Positions 14,771 through 24,188 of a stretch of 44,554 nt of DNA are shown one piece after another; position 1 is the first letter of the stretch; every line of letters begins with the position of its first letter. This DNA is from Paracoccaceae bacterium (lineage in GTDB: Bacteria; Pseudomonadota; Alphaproteobacteria; Rhodobacterales; Rhodobacteraceae). Under the pieces are notes generated by a model, which searched no databases, had not been told where the DNA came from, and saw only the letters and a program-made list of their open reading frames with translations. The stretch spans positions 1 through 44,554 of the forward strand of contig REDZ01000175.1 in the NCBI GenBank assembly GCA_007695345.1, written 5' to 3'. The translations under genes were made by a program, and so were the position numbers.

Positions 14771-16212
14771 CGGCACTGATGCTGCAGGGCGCCGGGTCGA
14801 ATGTCGGCAAATCCATGCTGGTGGCCGCGCTTGCGCGCGCCGCGCGCAGGCGCGGGCTGTCGGTCGCGCCGTTCAAGCCGCAGAACATGTCCAACAATGC
14901 CGCCGTCACATCCGATGGGGGTGAGATCGGGCGCGCGCAGGCGCTGCAGGCCATGGCCTGCGGGCTGGAGCCGGTTACGGACATGAACCCCATCCTGCTG
15001 AAACCCGAGAGCGAGACGGGCGCGCAGGTCATCGTGCAGGGCAAGCGCCTGACCACGGTGCGGGCGGCGGGTTATGCCGCGCTGAAGCCGCAACTGATGG
15101 CCCCGGTGCTGGCAAGCTTCCAGCGGTTGCGAGACACGTATGACCTGGTTCTGGTCGAGGGTGCGGGCAGCCCGGCCGAGGTCAATCTGCGCAAGGGAGA
15201 CATCGCCAATATGGGGTTCGCCCGGGCGGCTGATGTGCCCGTGGCCCTGATCGGCGATATCGACCGCGGCGGGGTGATCGCGCAGATGGTCGGGACGCAG
15301 ACCGTGCTCGACCCCGAGGATGCCGCCTGCATCCGGGGCTTTGTCATCAACAAGTTCCGGGGCGATCCGCGGCTGTTCGATGATGGATATGCCCTGATCA
15401 CCGAGCGCACAGGCTGGCCGGGCTTTGGCGTGCTTCCCTGGTTTGACCAGGCCCATCGCCTGCCAGCAGAGGATGCGCTGGATCTGCGCAGTGGCCCTGG
15501 CACGGGCGGTGTCGTCATTGCCTGCCTCAGCCTGTCGCGGATCGCGAATTTCGACGATCTCGACCCGCTGGCGGCGGAACCGGGGGTGGAACTGGTCATG
15601 GTCCGGCCCGGTCAGCCCATTCCGGCGGCGGCGCGGCTGGTCATCGTGCCGGGCACGAAATCCACCCGCGCGGATCTGGCCTTTCTGCGCGCACAGGGCT
15701 GGGACATTGACCTGCAGGCGCATTACCGTCGCGGCGGGCATGTCATGGGTATCTGCGGCGGGTACCAGATGCTGGGGCGCGCGATTGCCGACCCCGAGGG
15801 GGTGGAGGGGGACGTCGGTCAGGATGCGGGTCTTGGCCTGCTGGATGTCACAACCCGGATGCAGCCCGACAAGCGGCTGGACCAGGTGCGCGCGACGCAT
15901 GCAGATTCTCGCCTGCCGATCACGGGGTATGAGATCCATATGGGTGTGACCGATGGCCCGGACCGCGCGCGTCCCTTCGCGCATGTGGACGGCGTGCCAG
16001 AGGGGGCCGTGTCCGCCTGTGGCCGCGTCACCGGGTCCTATCTGCATGGCATGTTCGCCTGCGACGCCTTTCGCACGCATGTGCTGCGGGGGCTGGGGGT
16101 GGATGCGTCCGGCGTGGATTACGCGGCAGGGGTCGAAGCTGCGCTCGACGCGCTTGCTGATCATCTTGAGGCGCATCTGGACGTGCCGGGCCTGCTTGCG
16201 CTGGCGCGCTGA
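14767..16212 (+). CDS. cobQ: Cobyric acid synthase CobQ
   Basis: Glutamine- and ATP-dependent amidation of four peripheral carboxylates of adenosylcobyrinic acid a,c-diamide, giving adenosylcobyric acid. The 481-residue protein starts [19 protein letters not shown] (P-loop), has [13 protein letters not shown] and [14 protein letters not shown] in the synthetase domain, and the class-I-like glutaminase site [10 protein letters not shown] with Cys330 and GSYLHGMF with His427. The ATG at 14767 follows GGGGGG at 14757-14762. Two in-frame ATGs upstream (14755 and 14680) are less likely because the family begins at this P-loop strand. Confidence 0.95.
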   Translation: MTALMLQGAGSNVGKSMLVAALARAARRRGLSVAPFKPQNMSNNAAVTSDGGEIGRAQALQAMACGLEPVTDMNPILLKPESETGAQVIVQGKRLTTVRAAGYAALKPQLMAPVLASFQRLRDTYDLVLVEGAGSPAEVNLRKGDIANMGFARAADVPVALIGDIDRGGVIAQMVGTQTVLDPEDAACIRGFVINKFRGDPRLFDDGYALITERTGWPGFGVLPWFDQAHRLPAEDALDLRSGPGTGGVVIACLSLSRIANFDDLDPLAAEPGVELVMVRPGQPIPAAARLVIVPGTKSTRADLAFLRAQGWDIDLQAHYRRGGHVMGICGGYQMLGRAIADPEGVEGDVGQDAGLGLLDVTTRMQPDKRLDQVRATHADSRLPITGYEIHMGVTDGPDRARPFAHVDGVPEGAVSACGRVTGSYLHGMFACDAFRTHVLRGLGVDASGVDYAAGVEAALDALADHLEAHLDVPGLLALAR

Positions 16213-16266
16213 GCGCGCTTGCCAAGTCCGGCGCGCGGCCCATCTTGTCGCGCAAGGAGAATGCAT

Positions 16267-17379
16267 ATGGTCAATGCCCCGGCAACACCGACAGGACGGG
16301 CGCGCGATCTGCTGATGGCGGGCTGGCAGGCGCAGGCCGATGGCGGCTTGCGCGCAAGCTGGATGCTGCATGGCCGCCCCGGCATCGGCAAGACCGAGAT
16401 CGTGCAGGACATGGCACAGCGCATCGGTGCCCGGCTGTTTGATCTGCGCCTGACCACGATAGAGCCGCAGGACCTGCGCGGCCTGCCCTTTTTCGACATG
16501 GAGGCGCAGCGCACGATCTGGTTCCGCCCCGAGGACCTGCCCGATGACCCGGCCACCCCGTCGATCCTGTTTCTGGATGAGTTGACCGCCGCACCCCCCC
16601 AGTTGCAGCCCACCGTCTATGGGCTGTTGCAGGAACGCCGGGTCGGGCGCCATGTGCTGCCCGACAACTGCTTTATCGTGGCGGCGGGCAACATGGTCGA
16701 GGATGGCGCCATCGCCTATGAGATGGGCACGGCCCTGTCGGACCGGCTGATCCACCTGCGCCTGACCGCAACGGCGGATGACTGGATGCAGAACTACGCC
16801 CTGCCGCAGGGGCTGGACCCCGCTGTGATCGCATTTATCCGCACGCGACCCGAATGCCTGGACACCACGGAAGAGGCGTTGCGCCAGGGCGATATGATCG
16901 CCTGCACGCCGCGGTCCTGGGCGCGGGTGTCGGCGCTGATGGGGGCGATTCCGGATCGGGGCTTGCGCAATACGGCCATCGCCGGTGTGCTGGGCGAGGC
17001 CGTGGCCGCCGAGTTTCGCATGATCGCCGAGGATATTGCCGCAAGCGTGCATCTGGAGGCGCTGCTGGAGGCGAAATCGGGCAATCGGCTGGCGCTGTAT
17101 CCGACCTCGCTCCACGGGCTGACGGCGCTGGTCTATGCGCTGATCACCCGCGCAGACGCGGCGCGGCTGCCCGCGATCATCGAGATCATGGCCGAGTTGC
17201 GCGAACTGGGCACGCTGCGCGGCGCGCCCTTCAGTGCGCTGCCCTTGGCGGAACTGGGCACACATGGGTTCGAATTGCTGATCGCGCGCGCGCTGGAACA
17301 GGGCTGGCAAGAGGCGTTTCTGAACTCGCCCGCCTATGCGGCCTATATGGCTGAGCGCGAGGCGGCGGGGCTTGGCTGA
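16267..17379 (+). CDS. MoxR-type AAA+ ATPase (CobS-like partner of a VWA protein)
   Basis: A 370-residue cytoplasmic AAA+ ATPase. Walker A is GRPGIGKT (residues 36-43), Walker B is ILFLDELTAAPP (about residues 98-109), and sensor 1 is VAAGNMVEDGA. MoxR-family ATPases remodel or load cofactors into target proteins with a VWA partner, the architecture of CobS/CobT and BchI/BchD. It follows cobQ by 54 bases, and a VWA-like gene overlaps its 3' end. AAGGAG at 16254-16259 gives the best spacing (7 bases) to the ATG at 16267; another ATG at 16261 is too close. It is not a standard CobS, and its client is unknown. Confidence 0.85.
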   Translation: MVNAPATPTGRARDLLMAGWQAQADGGLRASWMLHGRPGIGKTEIVQDMAQRIGARLFDLRLTTIEPQDLRGLPFFDMEAQRTIWFRPEDLPDDPATPSILFLDELTAAPPQLQPTVYGLLQERRVGRHVLPDNCFIVAAGNMVEDGAIAYEMGTALSDRLIHLRLTATADDWMQNYALPQGLDPAVIAFIRTRPECLDTTEEALRQGDMIACTPRSWARVSALMGAIPDRGLRNTAIAGVLGEAVAAEFRMIAEDIAASVHLEALLEAKSGNRLALYPTSLHGLTALVYALITRADAARLPAIIEIMAELRELGTLRGAPFSALPLAELGTHGFELLIARALEQGWQEAFLNSPAYAAYMAEREAAGLG

Positions 17380-18637
17380 GCCGCGCCATTCCGCGCGCGC
17401 CAGCCCCGCGCTGCAGGCATTGACCGAATGCGACCCGGCGCTGGCCACGCTGGCGCTATGGTGCCGGCACCGCGACAGCGCCGAGGTCGAACTGGCCGAG
17501 ACGCGTGGCACCGAAATCCTGTATGGCGCTGGGTTCGAGGCGTTGCCGCTGCATCAGCAGATCGGGGTGGCGGGGCATCACATCCTGCATGTCGCCTTGC
17601 AGCATTCCGCGCGGATGGCGGCGATGGCCACGCGGCTTGGCCCCGACTTCTCGCCCGAATACTGGCAGATCGCCTGCGATGCGATTGTGAATGAGACGAT
17701 TTTGCGCGCGGGCCACGCCCTGCCCCGCCCGGTGCTGCGCCTGTCCGGGCTGATGCGCACGATCGGCGCGCCGGACGACAGTGACGGGCTGTTGTCGCAA
17801 TGGGATGCAGAGCAATTGTATCACAAGGTATTGCGCGTGGGCGGCGCCGGCGGGGGTGAGGGTGCGCGCAGCGCTGTGCTCGCCTATGCCGAGGCGCAAC
17901 GCTTTCGCCCCGACCTTGTGCCCGGCCAGAGCGAAGGCGAGGAGGCCGAGGGCAACACCAGACTGGACGCGGCAGACTGGCGCGGGCATCTGACGCGCGC
18001 CATGGCCGCAGGGCGTGCTGCTGGCGTTGGACTGGGGGCGCTTGGGGCACCGCTTGGCGATCTGCCCCGCCCGCAGGTGCCGTGGGAACTGGTGCTGCGC
18101 CGCCTGGCCCTGAACGCGACCCTGCCGCGCCATGCCCCCAATCCCGGGCGTCCCGCGCGCCGCTGGCTGGCGCAGGCGGGCCATGCCATGCGGATGGGCG
18201 CAGAGCTGCCGCCCTGGCAGCCGCGCCAGACTGCGCCCGTGCAGCAACCGCGGCTGGTGGTGGCGCTGGACAGTTCAGGCTCGATCCCGCCTGCGACCCT
18301 GCGTCTGTTTCTGGCAGAAATCACCGGGATCGTGCGGCGCATGTCGGCAGAATTGCGGCTGATCGTGTTTGATGAGGATATCCGGTCCGAGACATCCCTG
18401 AACAGCGCGACCATCCGGCGCACACTGGCAGATCTTGCACTGCCCGAAGGGGGTGGCACGGATTTCCGCCCCGTGATGGCGCGGGCCGCGCAGTTGCGTC
18501 CGGCGGCGCTGGTCTTGCTGAGCGATATGGAAGGGCCGATGGGCAAAGCCATGCCCGGTCTGCGCGTGATCTGGGCCTGCCCGGCTGCCGAGCCGCCGCG
18601 CGCGCCCTTCGGGCATGTGCTGTCACTCGCCCGCTGA
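17372..18637 (+). CDS. VWA-like / DUF2201-type putative metallopeptidase-domain protein
   Basis: A 421-residue protein. The N-terminal half resembles the putative metallopeptidase domain of DUF2201 proteins, the C-terminal half a VWA-like domain with the MIDAS start DSSGSIP (Asp300) and GGGTDFRP. The metal-site position reads GHHILHVALQH (HHILH at residues 69-73) where HExxH is expected, so the catalytic Glu is replaced by His and peptidase activity is doubtful. No ATG with a ribosome binding site is present; a TTG at 17372 follows AGGCGGCGGGG and overlaps the ATPase stop, while an ATG at 17336 is an alternative. Pairing with the ATPase recalls CobS-CobT. Confidence 0.78.
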   Translation: MAEPRHSARASPALQALTECDPALATLALWCRHRDSAEVELAETRGTEILYGAGFEALPLHQQIGVAGHHILHVALQHSARMAAMATRLGPDFSPEYWQIACDAIVNETILRAGHALPRPVLRLSGLMRTIGAPDDSDGLLSQWDAEQLYHKVLRVGGAGGGEGARSAVLAYAEAQRFRPDLVPGQSEGEEAEGNTRLDAADWRGHLTRAMAAGRAAGVGLGALGAPLGDLPRPQVPWELVLRRLALNATLPRHAPNPGRPARRWLAQAGHAMRMGAELPPWQPRQTAPVQQPRLVVALDSSGSIPPATLRLFLAEITGIVRRMSAELRLIVFDEDIRSETSLNSATIRRTLADLALPEGGGTDFRPVMARAAQLRPAALVLLSDMEGPMGKAMPGLRVIWACPAAEPPRAPFGHVLSLAR

Positions 18638-19309
18638 GCGCGCGGCCATCAAGGCCGACATCCGCGCATGACCCGAGATCGTGGCCGGGTCCAGCGTCAG
18701 GTCATGCACCTCTATCCGCCGGGCCAGCCCGATATGCTGCAAGGCGCGTTCAGTCAGGGGCGGGGCGAACAATTCTTTCGTCAGCATCTCGCGTTCGGGG
18801 GCATCGAGCGCCAGCAATTCCGGCCCCTCTTCGGATTGCACGGACACAAGCGTCAGGGGGGGCACGCGCAACATGTCCGACTGTTCGATCACCAGATGCA
18901 GCCTGCCGGATTTCAGCCCACGCCGCGCAGCGATCCGACCCAGCAGCGCCCGCGCCCGCGCGCGCAACGTATCCAGCCCCGCATCGGCCTGATCCTCCGT
19001 GACCAGCGCCTTGCGCCGCGCCTCGGACGCGCGCAGCATCCGCGATTCCACCAGAAAGATCACGATCAGCATGGGGATCGGGGCCTGCGCGATCACGACC
19101 GCATACTCGCGCCAGACCAGTGCCGCAATCACAAAGGGCAATAGCGTCAGCGAATAGCGCAGCCCCTCGCGTTCGAATATCAGCCGGGCCCAAAGCCGGA
19201 AACTGCCACCCCGCGGCCAGACAGTCGTCAGCCCCAGAAACTTGCGCGGCACCCATCGAATGCGCAGGGCGTCGCGGTTCAGGACAGTTGCATGGCTCAG
19301 CAGGAACAT
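18623..19309 (-). CDS. Conserved-looking membrane protein of unknown function
   Basis: A 228-residue protein with two predicted hydrophobic segments (about residues 51-66 and 70-90: YSLTLLPFVIAALV and PIPMLIVIFLV), preceded by a basic N-terminal part and followed by a long soluble C-terminal region rich in Arg and Leu (possible coiled coil around residues 92-125). No domain is recognised. It converges on the VWA gene and their 3' ends overlap by 15 bases. Codon use is like its neighbours, and the frame is clean, so it is likely a real gene. Confidence 0.7.
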   Translation of the reverse strand: MFLLSHATVLNRDALRIRWVPRKFLGLTTVWPRGGSFRLWARLIFEREGLRYSLTLLPFVIAALVWREYAVVIAQAPIPMLIVIFLVESRMLRASEARRKALVTEDQADAGLDTLRARARALLGRIAARRGLKSGRLHLVIEQSDMLRVPPLTLVSVQSEEGPELLALDAPEREMLTKELFAPPLTERALQHIGLARRIEVHDLTLDPATISGHARMSALMAARSAGE

Positions 19310-19357
19310 GTTGCGGTAAATGGCCCGAGGCGACAGCGCTTCAAGCCTGCACGGCGA

Positions 19358-19963
19358 TCAGCGGCTACGCGAACTCGCTTCGGCCGTGATATTGAACAGT
19401 CGCGCGGACAGATCCTCGCCAAAGGTCAGATCGCCAAGAATAACTGTCGTCTCGTCACCCAGATCATCCCGGATCACCCATTGGCGCAATTCCGTGGGGT
19501 TGGCCGAAAAGATCAGACGGATAGAGCCGTATTGCGGGTTTTCCGGGTCCTGGGCGACGACAGAGGTCGTGTTGTCATCGTGGAAATGATCGACCACCAT
19601 GTTGCGATTGGAGAAATCGACATTGCTTTCCAGGATCAGGTTCAGCGGCGTGCGGCGCAGCGGGTATTGGTTTGGCCCCTGATTTGACCGCCCATCGAAC
19701 ACGGCGACCTGCCCGCCACCGGCCATGACCAGCGACCGTTCCGGTGGGTCATATTCGAAACGAACACGACCGGGCCGGCGGATATATATCCGGCCCGTGC
19801 TGATCGAATCGTCAGGGTTGATCTGGGTGAAGGTCCCCTGCGCGGTCGAGAAGCTGTTGAAATAACGCGATATCTCGGTCAGCGGAATGGCCTGCGCGAA
19901 ACCGGGGCGCGCGAGCGCCACGGCAGGCAGGGACAACAAAAGCGATCTGCGGGTCATACTCAT
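19358..19963 (-). CDS. lolA: LolA-like outer-membrane lipoprotein carrier protein
   Basis: A 201-residue periplasmic protein that would carry lipoproteins across the periplasm. The signal peptide MSMTRRSLLLSLPAVALARP contains a twin-Arg-like TRRSLLL, so Tat export is possible. Family segments: STAQGTFTQINPDDSISTG (the LolA early strand), RRPGRVRFEYDPP, and LIFSANPTELRQWVIRDDL near the C-terminus. Start chosen at 19963 (MSMTRR); an ATG two codons later also works, while a longer frame to 20026 gives an N-terminus unlike a signal peptide. Confidence 0.85.
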   Translation of the reverse strand: MSMTRRSLLLSLPAVALARPGFAQAIPLTEISRYFNSFSTAQGTFTQINPDDSISTGRIYIRRPGRVRFEYDPPERSLVMAGGGQVAVFDGRSNQGPNQYPLRRTPLNLILESNVDFSNRNMVVDHFHDDNTTSVVAQDPENPQYGSIRLIFSANPTELRQWVIRDDLGDETTVILGDLTFGEDLSARLFNITAEASSRSR

Positions 19964-20066
19964 GCCGGTTAGATATCGCATTTTCGGCGCTGCGGAAGGT
20001 CTGATCCGATCACGCAGGCCACACAAGGCAGAGAGTTGCCGATGATTGTGCCCGAGTGCGCGGCAA

Positions 20067-20849
20067 TCAGCGGCTTGCGAGGCGCCGCATCACGCTTGCC
20101 CCCATATATCCAGAGAACCCGCGCAGCCGTTTCAACAGACCGATTTCCTGCTGCCCCAGCACACGCCATACCCCGATGGCAGAGGCCAGCTTGTTGGCGG
20201 ATCTGGACCCAGGCGACACACGGTATTCCGCCAGGACCTGCGACAGGCCCACGGCCACGCCCCCTTCGCGCATCAGCGACAGCCAGAACACATAATCTTC
20301 GGGCAGCATGTCCACGGGCATGCGGGCCTGCGCAAAACGGGTACGGCGATACGCCCCGGTCGAGCATCCGATGGGATTGCCCGACAGCGCAGTTTCCCAG
20401 GTCACTTCCGCCTCGGCCCGCACGACGCCTTTGCTCAATCCATTTTCATCCACCCGCCGGTAAGAGCTGAACACAATATCCGCCCCTTGGTCGAATGCCC
20501 GTAGCTGCGCCGCAAGCTTTTCGGGCAGCCAGCGGTCATCTGCATCAAGAAAAGCCACGAAATCACCCCGCGCCTGCGCAAGGCCAAGATTGCGTGTTGC
20601 CGCGACCTGACGCGCGCGTTTCTGCGCGGGATCATGCAGCAGACGCATGCGCGGGTCCTGTATGCAGGCGCGCTGCAGGATGGCGAGCGAGCCATCGGAT
20701 GACGCGTCATCAACCAGAATCGCTTCCCAGTTTTCAAAGCTCTGCGCGCGCAGGGAGTTCAGCGTTGCGGGCAGCGTCTGGGCAGCATTGTGAACCGGAA
20801 CGATGACCGAAAATACGGGCGCATCAGGATATGTCTTGCCCTGGATCAC
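20067..20849 (-). CDS. Family 2 glycosyltransferase
   Basis: A 260-residue GT-A fold enzyme: FSVIVPVHNAAQTLPATL at residues 13-30 is the nucleotide-binding start, ILVDDASSDGS and the DxD-like FLDADDRWLPEK bind the sugar nucleotide and metal, and PEDYVFWLSLMREG is the usual GT2 acceptor-side motif. Sugar and acceptor are unknown; a cell-surface polysaccharide is likely. It begins with GTG at 20849. A possibly frameshifted small gene ends 2 bases before this start (see 20852-21108). Confidence 0.88.
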   Translation of the reverse strand: MIQGKTYPDAPVFSVIVPVHNAAQTLPATLNSLRAQSFENWEAILVDDASSDGSLAILQRACIQDPRMRLLHDPAQKRARQVAATRNLGLAQARGDFVAFLDADDRWLPEKLAAQLRAFDQGADIVFSSYRRVDENGLSKGVVRAEAEVTWETALSGNPIGCSTGAYRRTRFAQARMPVDMLPEDYVFWLSLMREGGVAVGLSQVLAEYRVSPGSRSANKLASAIGVWRVLGQQEIGLLKRLRGFSGYMGASVMRRLASR

Positions 20850-20851
20850 GA

Positions 20852-21108
20852 TTACAGACTTTCCCGCCGCTTTACCGCAATGGCCAATCGTGACAGCGAT
20901 TCCGCCCGACCGGATGCGCGAATGTAAAACAAGTCGGCCTGAGAGACGACCAAAACTTCGGGGTCACGGGTAAGGCGAGGGCGCACCGTGGCTCAGCGAC
21001 GATACCTGTCAAATACAGGAGGGTTTCATCGCGCCAACTGCGAAACAAGTCAATCGGGCGGCAGGCAGTTTGCGCGGTCTGCGACAATTTTGGCGGATAG
21101 TCAGACAT
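20852..21108 (-). pseudogene. Small gene with a probable single-base frameshift, upstream of the glycosyltransferase
   Basis: From ATG 21108 the frame reads MSDYPPKLSQTAQTACRPID and on through LLYLTGIVAEP. After one slip it continues in the -1 frame as RPRLTRDPEVLVVSQADLFY and AESLSRLAIAVKRRESL, ending with TAA at 20854-20852, 2 bases before the glycosyltransferase GTG. One extra C in GAGCCACGG would join the two halves into an intact 85-residue protein. Neither half has a recognised domain. It could be a sequencing error, a mutated gene, or an unrelated pair of chance frames. The remaining 100 bases before lhgO hold no other feature I can see. Confidence 0.35.
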
Positions 21109-21213
21109 GTCACACTCTGCTTCGAGCTGTTCTCACGCCGGTATCATGAAGAAGCAAACACTGACCGGATTTTTCCATTGCGTCCCAGTATCCCCGCACC
21201 GTATCGAGATGTC

Positions 21214-22404
21214 ATGAGCAAGACATTCGACGCTGCAGTGATTGGCGCCGGCATCATTGGCGCGGCCACGGCGGCAGAGCTGTGCCGCAGGCATCCGGGC
21301 TGGCAGGTGCTGGTGCTGGAAAAGGAAAGCGCCCCGGCGCGGCACCAGACCGGTCGCAACAGCGGCGTCATCCATTCGGGGGTCTATTACACTCCCGGCA
21401 GCCTGAAGGCGCGCCTGTGCCGCGAGGGGCTGGAACAAACCTATGCCTATTGCCGGGCCAAGGGCATTGCGGTCGAGCAGCGCGGCAAGTTGCTGGTCGC
21501 GACCCATCAGGAAGAATTGCCCCGTCTGGACGCACTGGAAGACCGTGCCGCGCAGAATGAGGTCACGGCAGAGCGGCTGGACCAGCGCGCCCTGCACCGG
21601 CACGAGCCGCATGTCGCGGGGCTGGGCGCGCTGCGCATCCCCGCGACCGGAATCGTCGATTATGTCACGATGACCCGCGCGCTGCTGGCCGAGGTCGAAA
21701 CCGCCGGGGGCACCGTGCAGTTCGGCGCCCGCCTTGACGATTTGACCCGCGATGGCGGGGAATGGGTGCTGGGGACCAAGGGGACGCGATTCAGGGCCGC
21801 GCGTGTCATCCTGTGCGGCGGGCTGCAATCGGACCGGCTGGCGCGAATGGCGGGGCTGCACAGTGACCTGCGTATCCTGCCCTTCCGGGGTGACTACTAC
21901 ACATTGCCGCCGGACAAGGCACAGATCGTCCATCACCTGATCTACCCCGTGCCCGACCCGGCGCTGCCCTTTCTGGGGGTGCATCTGACGCCTATGATCG
22001 ACGGCTCTATCACAGTGGGGCCGAACGCCGTGTTGTCGCTGGCGCGCGAGGGCTATGGCAAATTCTCTCTCAACCCGCGCGATGCATTGCAGGCGCTCGG
22101 CTATCCTGGGCTGTGGCGCACTCTGGGGCGTCATCCACGGGCCGTCGCTGCAGAGCTGGCAAGCGCACTATCCCGGCGGCGCTATCTGAAGCTGGTGCAG
22201 CGCTATTGCCCCGGTCTGACATTGTCCGACCTGACGCGCCATCATGCGGGCAACCGCGCGCAGGTGATCGGGCGGGACGGGCGGCTGGTCGATGATTTCA
22301 CCATCCTGCGCCGCGAGGGTGTGACCGCCGTTCTGAACGCACCATCACCCGCAGCCACCTCGGCCCTGCCGATTGCGGCGCATATCTGCGGCATGATCGA
22401 CTGA
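21214..22404 (+). CDS. lhgO: L-2-hydroxyglutarate oxidase
   Basis: A FAD-dependent oxidase/dehydrogenase of the DadA/D2HGDH-like glycine oxidase fold that oxidises L-2-hydroxyglutarate to 2-oxoglutarate and repairs this side product; electrons go to oxygen or the quinone pool. The 396-residue protein starts with the Rossmann strand FDAAVIGAGIIGAATAAEL, then GRNSGVIHSGVYY, PATGIVDYVTMTRALL, and FLGVHLTPMIDGSITVGPNA, which are hallmarks of LhgO. Start ATG 21214 chosen because MSKTFDAAVIGAG matches the family start; the longer frame upstream is noise. tRNA-Gln follows 136 bases downstream. Confidence 0.92.
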   Translation: MSKTFDAAVIGAGIIGAATAAELCRRHPGWQVLVLEKESAPARHQTGRNSGVIHSGVYYTPGSLKARLCREGLEQTYAYCRAKGIAVEQRGKLLVATHQEELPRLDALEDRAAQNEVTAERLDQRALHRHEPHVAGLGALRIPATGIVDYVTMTRALLAEVETAGGTVQFGARLDDLTRDGGEWVLGTKGTRFRAARVILCGGLQSDRLARMAGLHSDLRILPFRGDYYTLPPDKAQIVHHLIYPVPDPALPFLGVHLTPMIDGSITVGPNAVLSLAREGYGKFSLNPRDALQALGYPGLWRTLGRHPRAVAAELASALSRRRYLKLVQRYCPGLTLSDLTRHHAGNRAQVIGRDGRLVDDFTILRREGVTAVLNAPSPAATSALPIAAHICGMID

Positions 22405-22540
22405 CAGGTGCAAAAGCGGCCGAAATCAGCGCTGCGGACATGCTGCACCATGTCGCGCCGCCTGTGGAATATTCCTGCCGGACAATGCCAAGAATACACT
22501 TGCAGGCCACAAACCGCTTGGATAGAAAGCGGCGCAGCGT

Positions 22541-22615
22541 TGGGGTGTAGCCAAGTGGTAAGGCAGCGGTTTTTGGTACCGTGTACCGTAGGTTCGAATC
22601 CTACCACCCCAGCCA
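22541..22615 (+). tRNA. tRNA-Gln (anticodon TTG)
   Basis: Acceptor arm TGGGGTG pairs with CACCCCA; anticodon loop TTTTGGT gives anticodon TTG (reads CAA). The T loop TTCGAAT is present in GTAGG-TTCGAAT-CCTAC, and the CCA end is encoded (22613-22615). Cloverleaf arms are all intact. The downstream neighbour is an integrase remnant, so the 3' end of this gene is a plausible attachment site. Confidence 0.97.
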
Positions 22616-22802
22616 GTCCTTCATAAGTTCTTGATATACAATGCGGAATGCGGCCTGATCCCCAGTGACCCTGTGTTTTCGGGGCAACTGCAACAAGGAT
22701 TGCAATACATCAGTGCATCACCGGGGCGAGCGCTCGCCCCCTGTCCCGCCCCGATCCGCGACAGGTTTTTCGCGCCCTGCGACCTGAATACAAGGGCGAG
22801 AG

Positions 22803-23234
22803 ATGGCACGGCTCAACAAAACCATGCGCGGAAGGGCGTTTTACATCTGGCGGCGCAGGCTTCAAGCCGGACCCCTTTCATATAATGGGAAATACATACA
22901 GATTTCCTTGCGAAATAACGTGTTAGACGCAGCTCAGGTGTTCGGGCCACGTATAAGCACGGCCGTCAAAGACATGATCAAGTCCATGTTGACCAAAGCC
23001 ATCACCCTCGAAGGGCTCAAGCCCTGGCTTGATTCTGTCGTCCAGACTCACCTCGCACGGATCGATGCGGCGCGCCGGGCTCAGGCCCCGCCAGCCAGTA
23101 ATCGTAGATGGCGTCAACGGTGGATGCAGGATCGCGCATGCCACACATACATGGGGGGTCTTCCTTCGGGGTCGGGTCCACACCGTTGCGCAGGATCCCG
23201 GCTGTCCGTTTCTCGGGCGATCCGGCAGCTTTGA
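22803..23234 (+). pseudogene. Truncated phage-type integrase remnant
   Basis: The first roughly 95 codons (MARLNKTMRGRAFYIWRRR onward, with YIQISLRNNVLDAAQVFGP and STAVKDMIKSMLTKA) resemble the N-terminal arm-binding/SAM-like region of tyrosine recombinases, with a plausible AAGGG before the ATG. After about 23100 the frame loses any likeness and runs on to 23234. No catalytic domain with the R-H-R-Y residues is visible. Placed 190 bases after tRNA-Gln, it looks like the scar of an integrated element. The 187 bases between tRNA and this start hold no recognised feature. Confidence 0.6.
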
Positions 23235-23389
23235 GGCGCCGCATCCGATCCGGGTCCCGGCGTCAGCCTCTCCGCACTGCCCGAAGAACGCCTTGCGCGC
23301 GCAAGCTCGGTTCGTGGCATCCCCGAACGCCATGCCGCCTGTTGCCACCTGTCCGGCGGGGCTGTCGGGGTTGCGGGCATGCGGCGGGG

Positions 23390-24188
23390 TCAGGGCGGTG
23401 AAATCCTGCCATACCCGCCCGGCGCGCAGGTCATCTCGGGTGCGCAGGCCCCGCCACTCAGCATAGATCGCACCCGCGCGCGGCAGGGCGCGCTGTGCGA
23501 GGGGCAACCGCGCAAGATGCGGGTCGTTTTCCGGGGGCAGCGCCTGCAGCAGAACGGCATAAGGCGGTCGCGTTCAGGGCCGGTCAGCCAGTGCGCCTGC
23601 CCCGCAATCACGGTGCGATGCGTGCGCGGGGCCAGATATTCGATCAGCGGGTGATCATCCGTGTTGACAGGTCCGCCCGCGAACAGGCCAGCCAGACGCG
23701 CAGGAAAAACCCCGCCGACAAGGCCCCCGTGGCCCCGCCTGCGGTGTTGACTGCACAAGGCGCGGACCCCATCTGCCCCGGATTGCCGCGCGCCCGAATG
23801 ACATCCTGGCCGATCAAGGGCAACGTGCCGCCCTTCAGAATGGCCGAGGGCAGCAGGAACGCCGTGGCGTCCAGCGCCTTCAGCACCGTTTCCAGAACCG
23901 GATTGGCGCCGACCAGTGCGTAGGCGTAGGATAGAGCGTGACATACGCGTCAGCGACCAGAAAATGCCCCAGCGCCGTGGCGGCCACGCCAATCTCGACC
24001 AGCCCGAAAGCGCGCAAGGGCCATACCAGCCGCGCCGAGATGCACCCGAAGATCCAGCCCCCCAGCGCAGTTCCCGCAAGGAAAATCGCAATCGTCGGCG
24101 CCGCCGCCCCCGACAGGATAAACAGCGCGCCAAGTGCGGGTGTCTCGAAGCGGCGCGGCGCGGTGGTCTGGGCTGCGATATCTGTCAT
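23390..24188 (-). pseudogene. Decayed membrane spermidine synthase-like gene
   Basis: The protein reads in pieces. Frame 1 from 24188 begins MTDIAAQTTAPRRFETPALG and contains ALFILSGAAA and LGGWIFG. Frame 2 has VGANPVLETVLKALDATAF and GGTLPLIGQDVIRARG. Frame 3 has FAGGPVNTDDHPLIEYLAP. Frame 4 has LAQRALPRAGAIYAEWRGL. These are recognisable pieces of a fused transporter/spermidine synthase-like family, but the catalytic core is missing and at least three frameshifts occur (near 23935, 23705 and 23555). It is dead. The 227 bases from here to the FIST gene hold no gene that I can see. Confidence 0.75.

Noticed and set aside
14698-17511. A 937-codon open frame on the minus strand opposite cobQ and the MoxR gene
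   Set aside because: It is the antisense of well-recognised genes; the amino-acid composition is Arg/His/Gln-rich as expected for high-GC shadows and no domain is seen.
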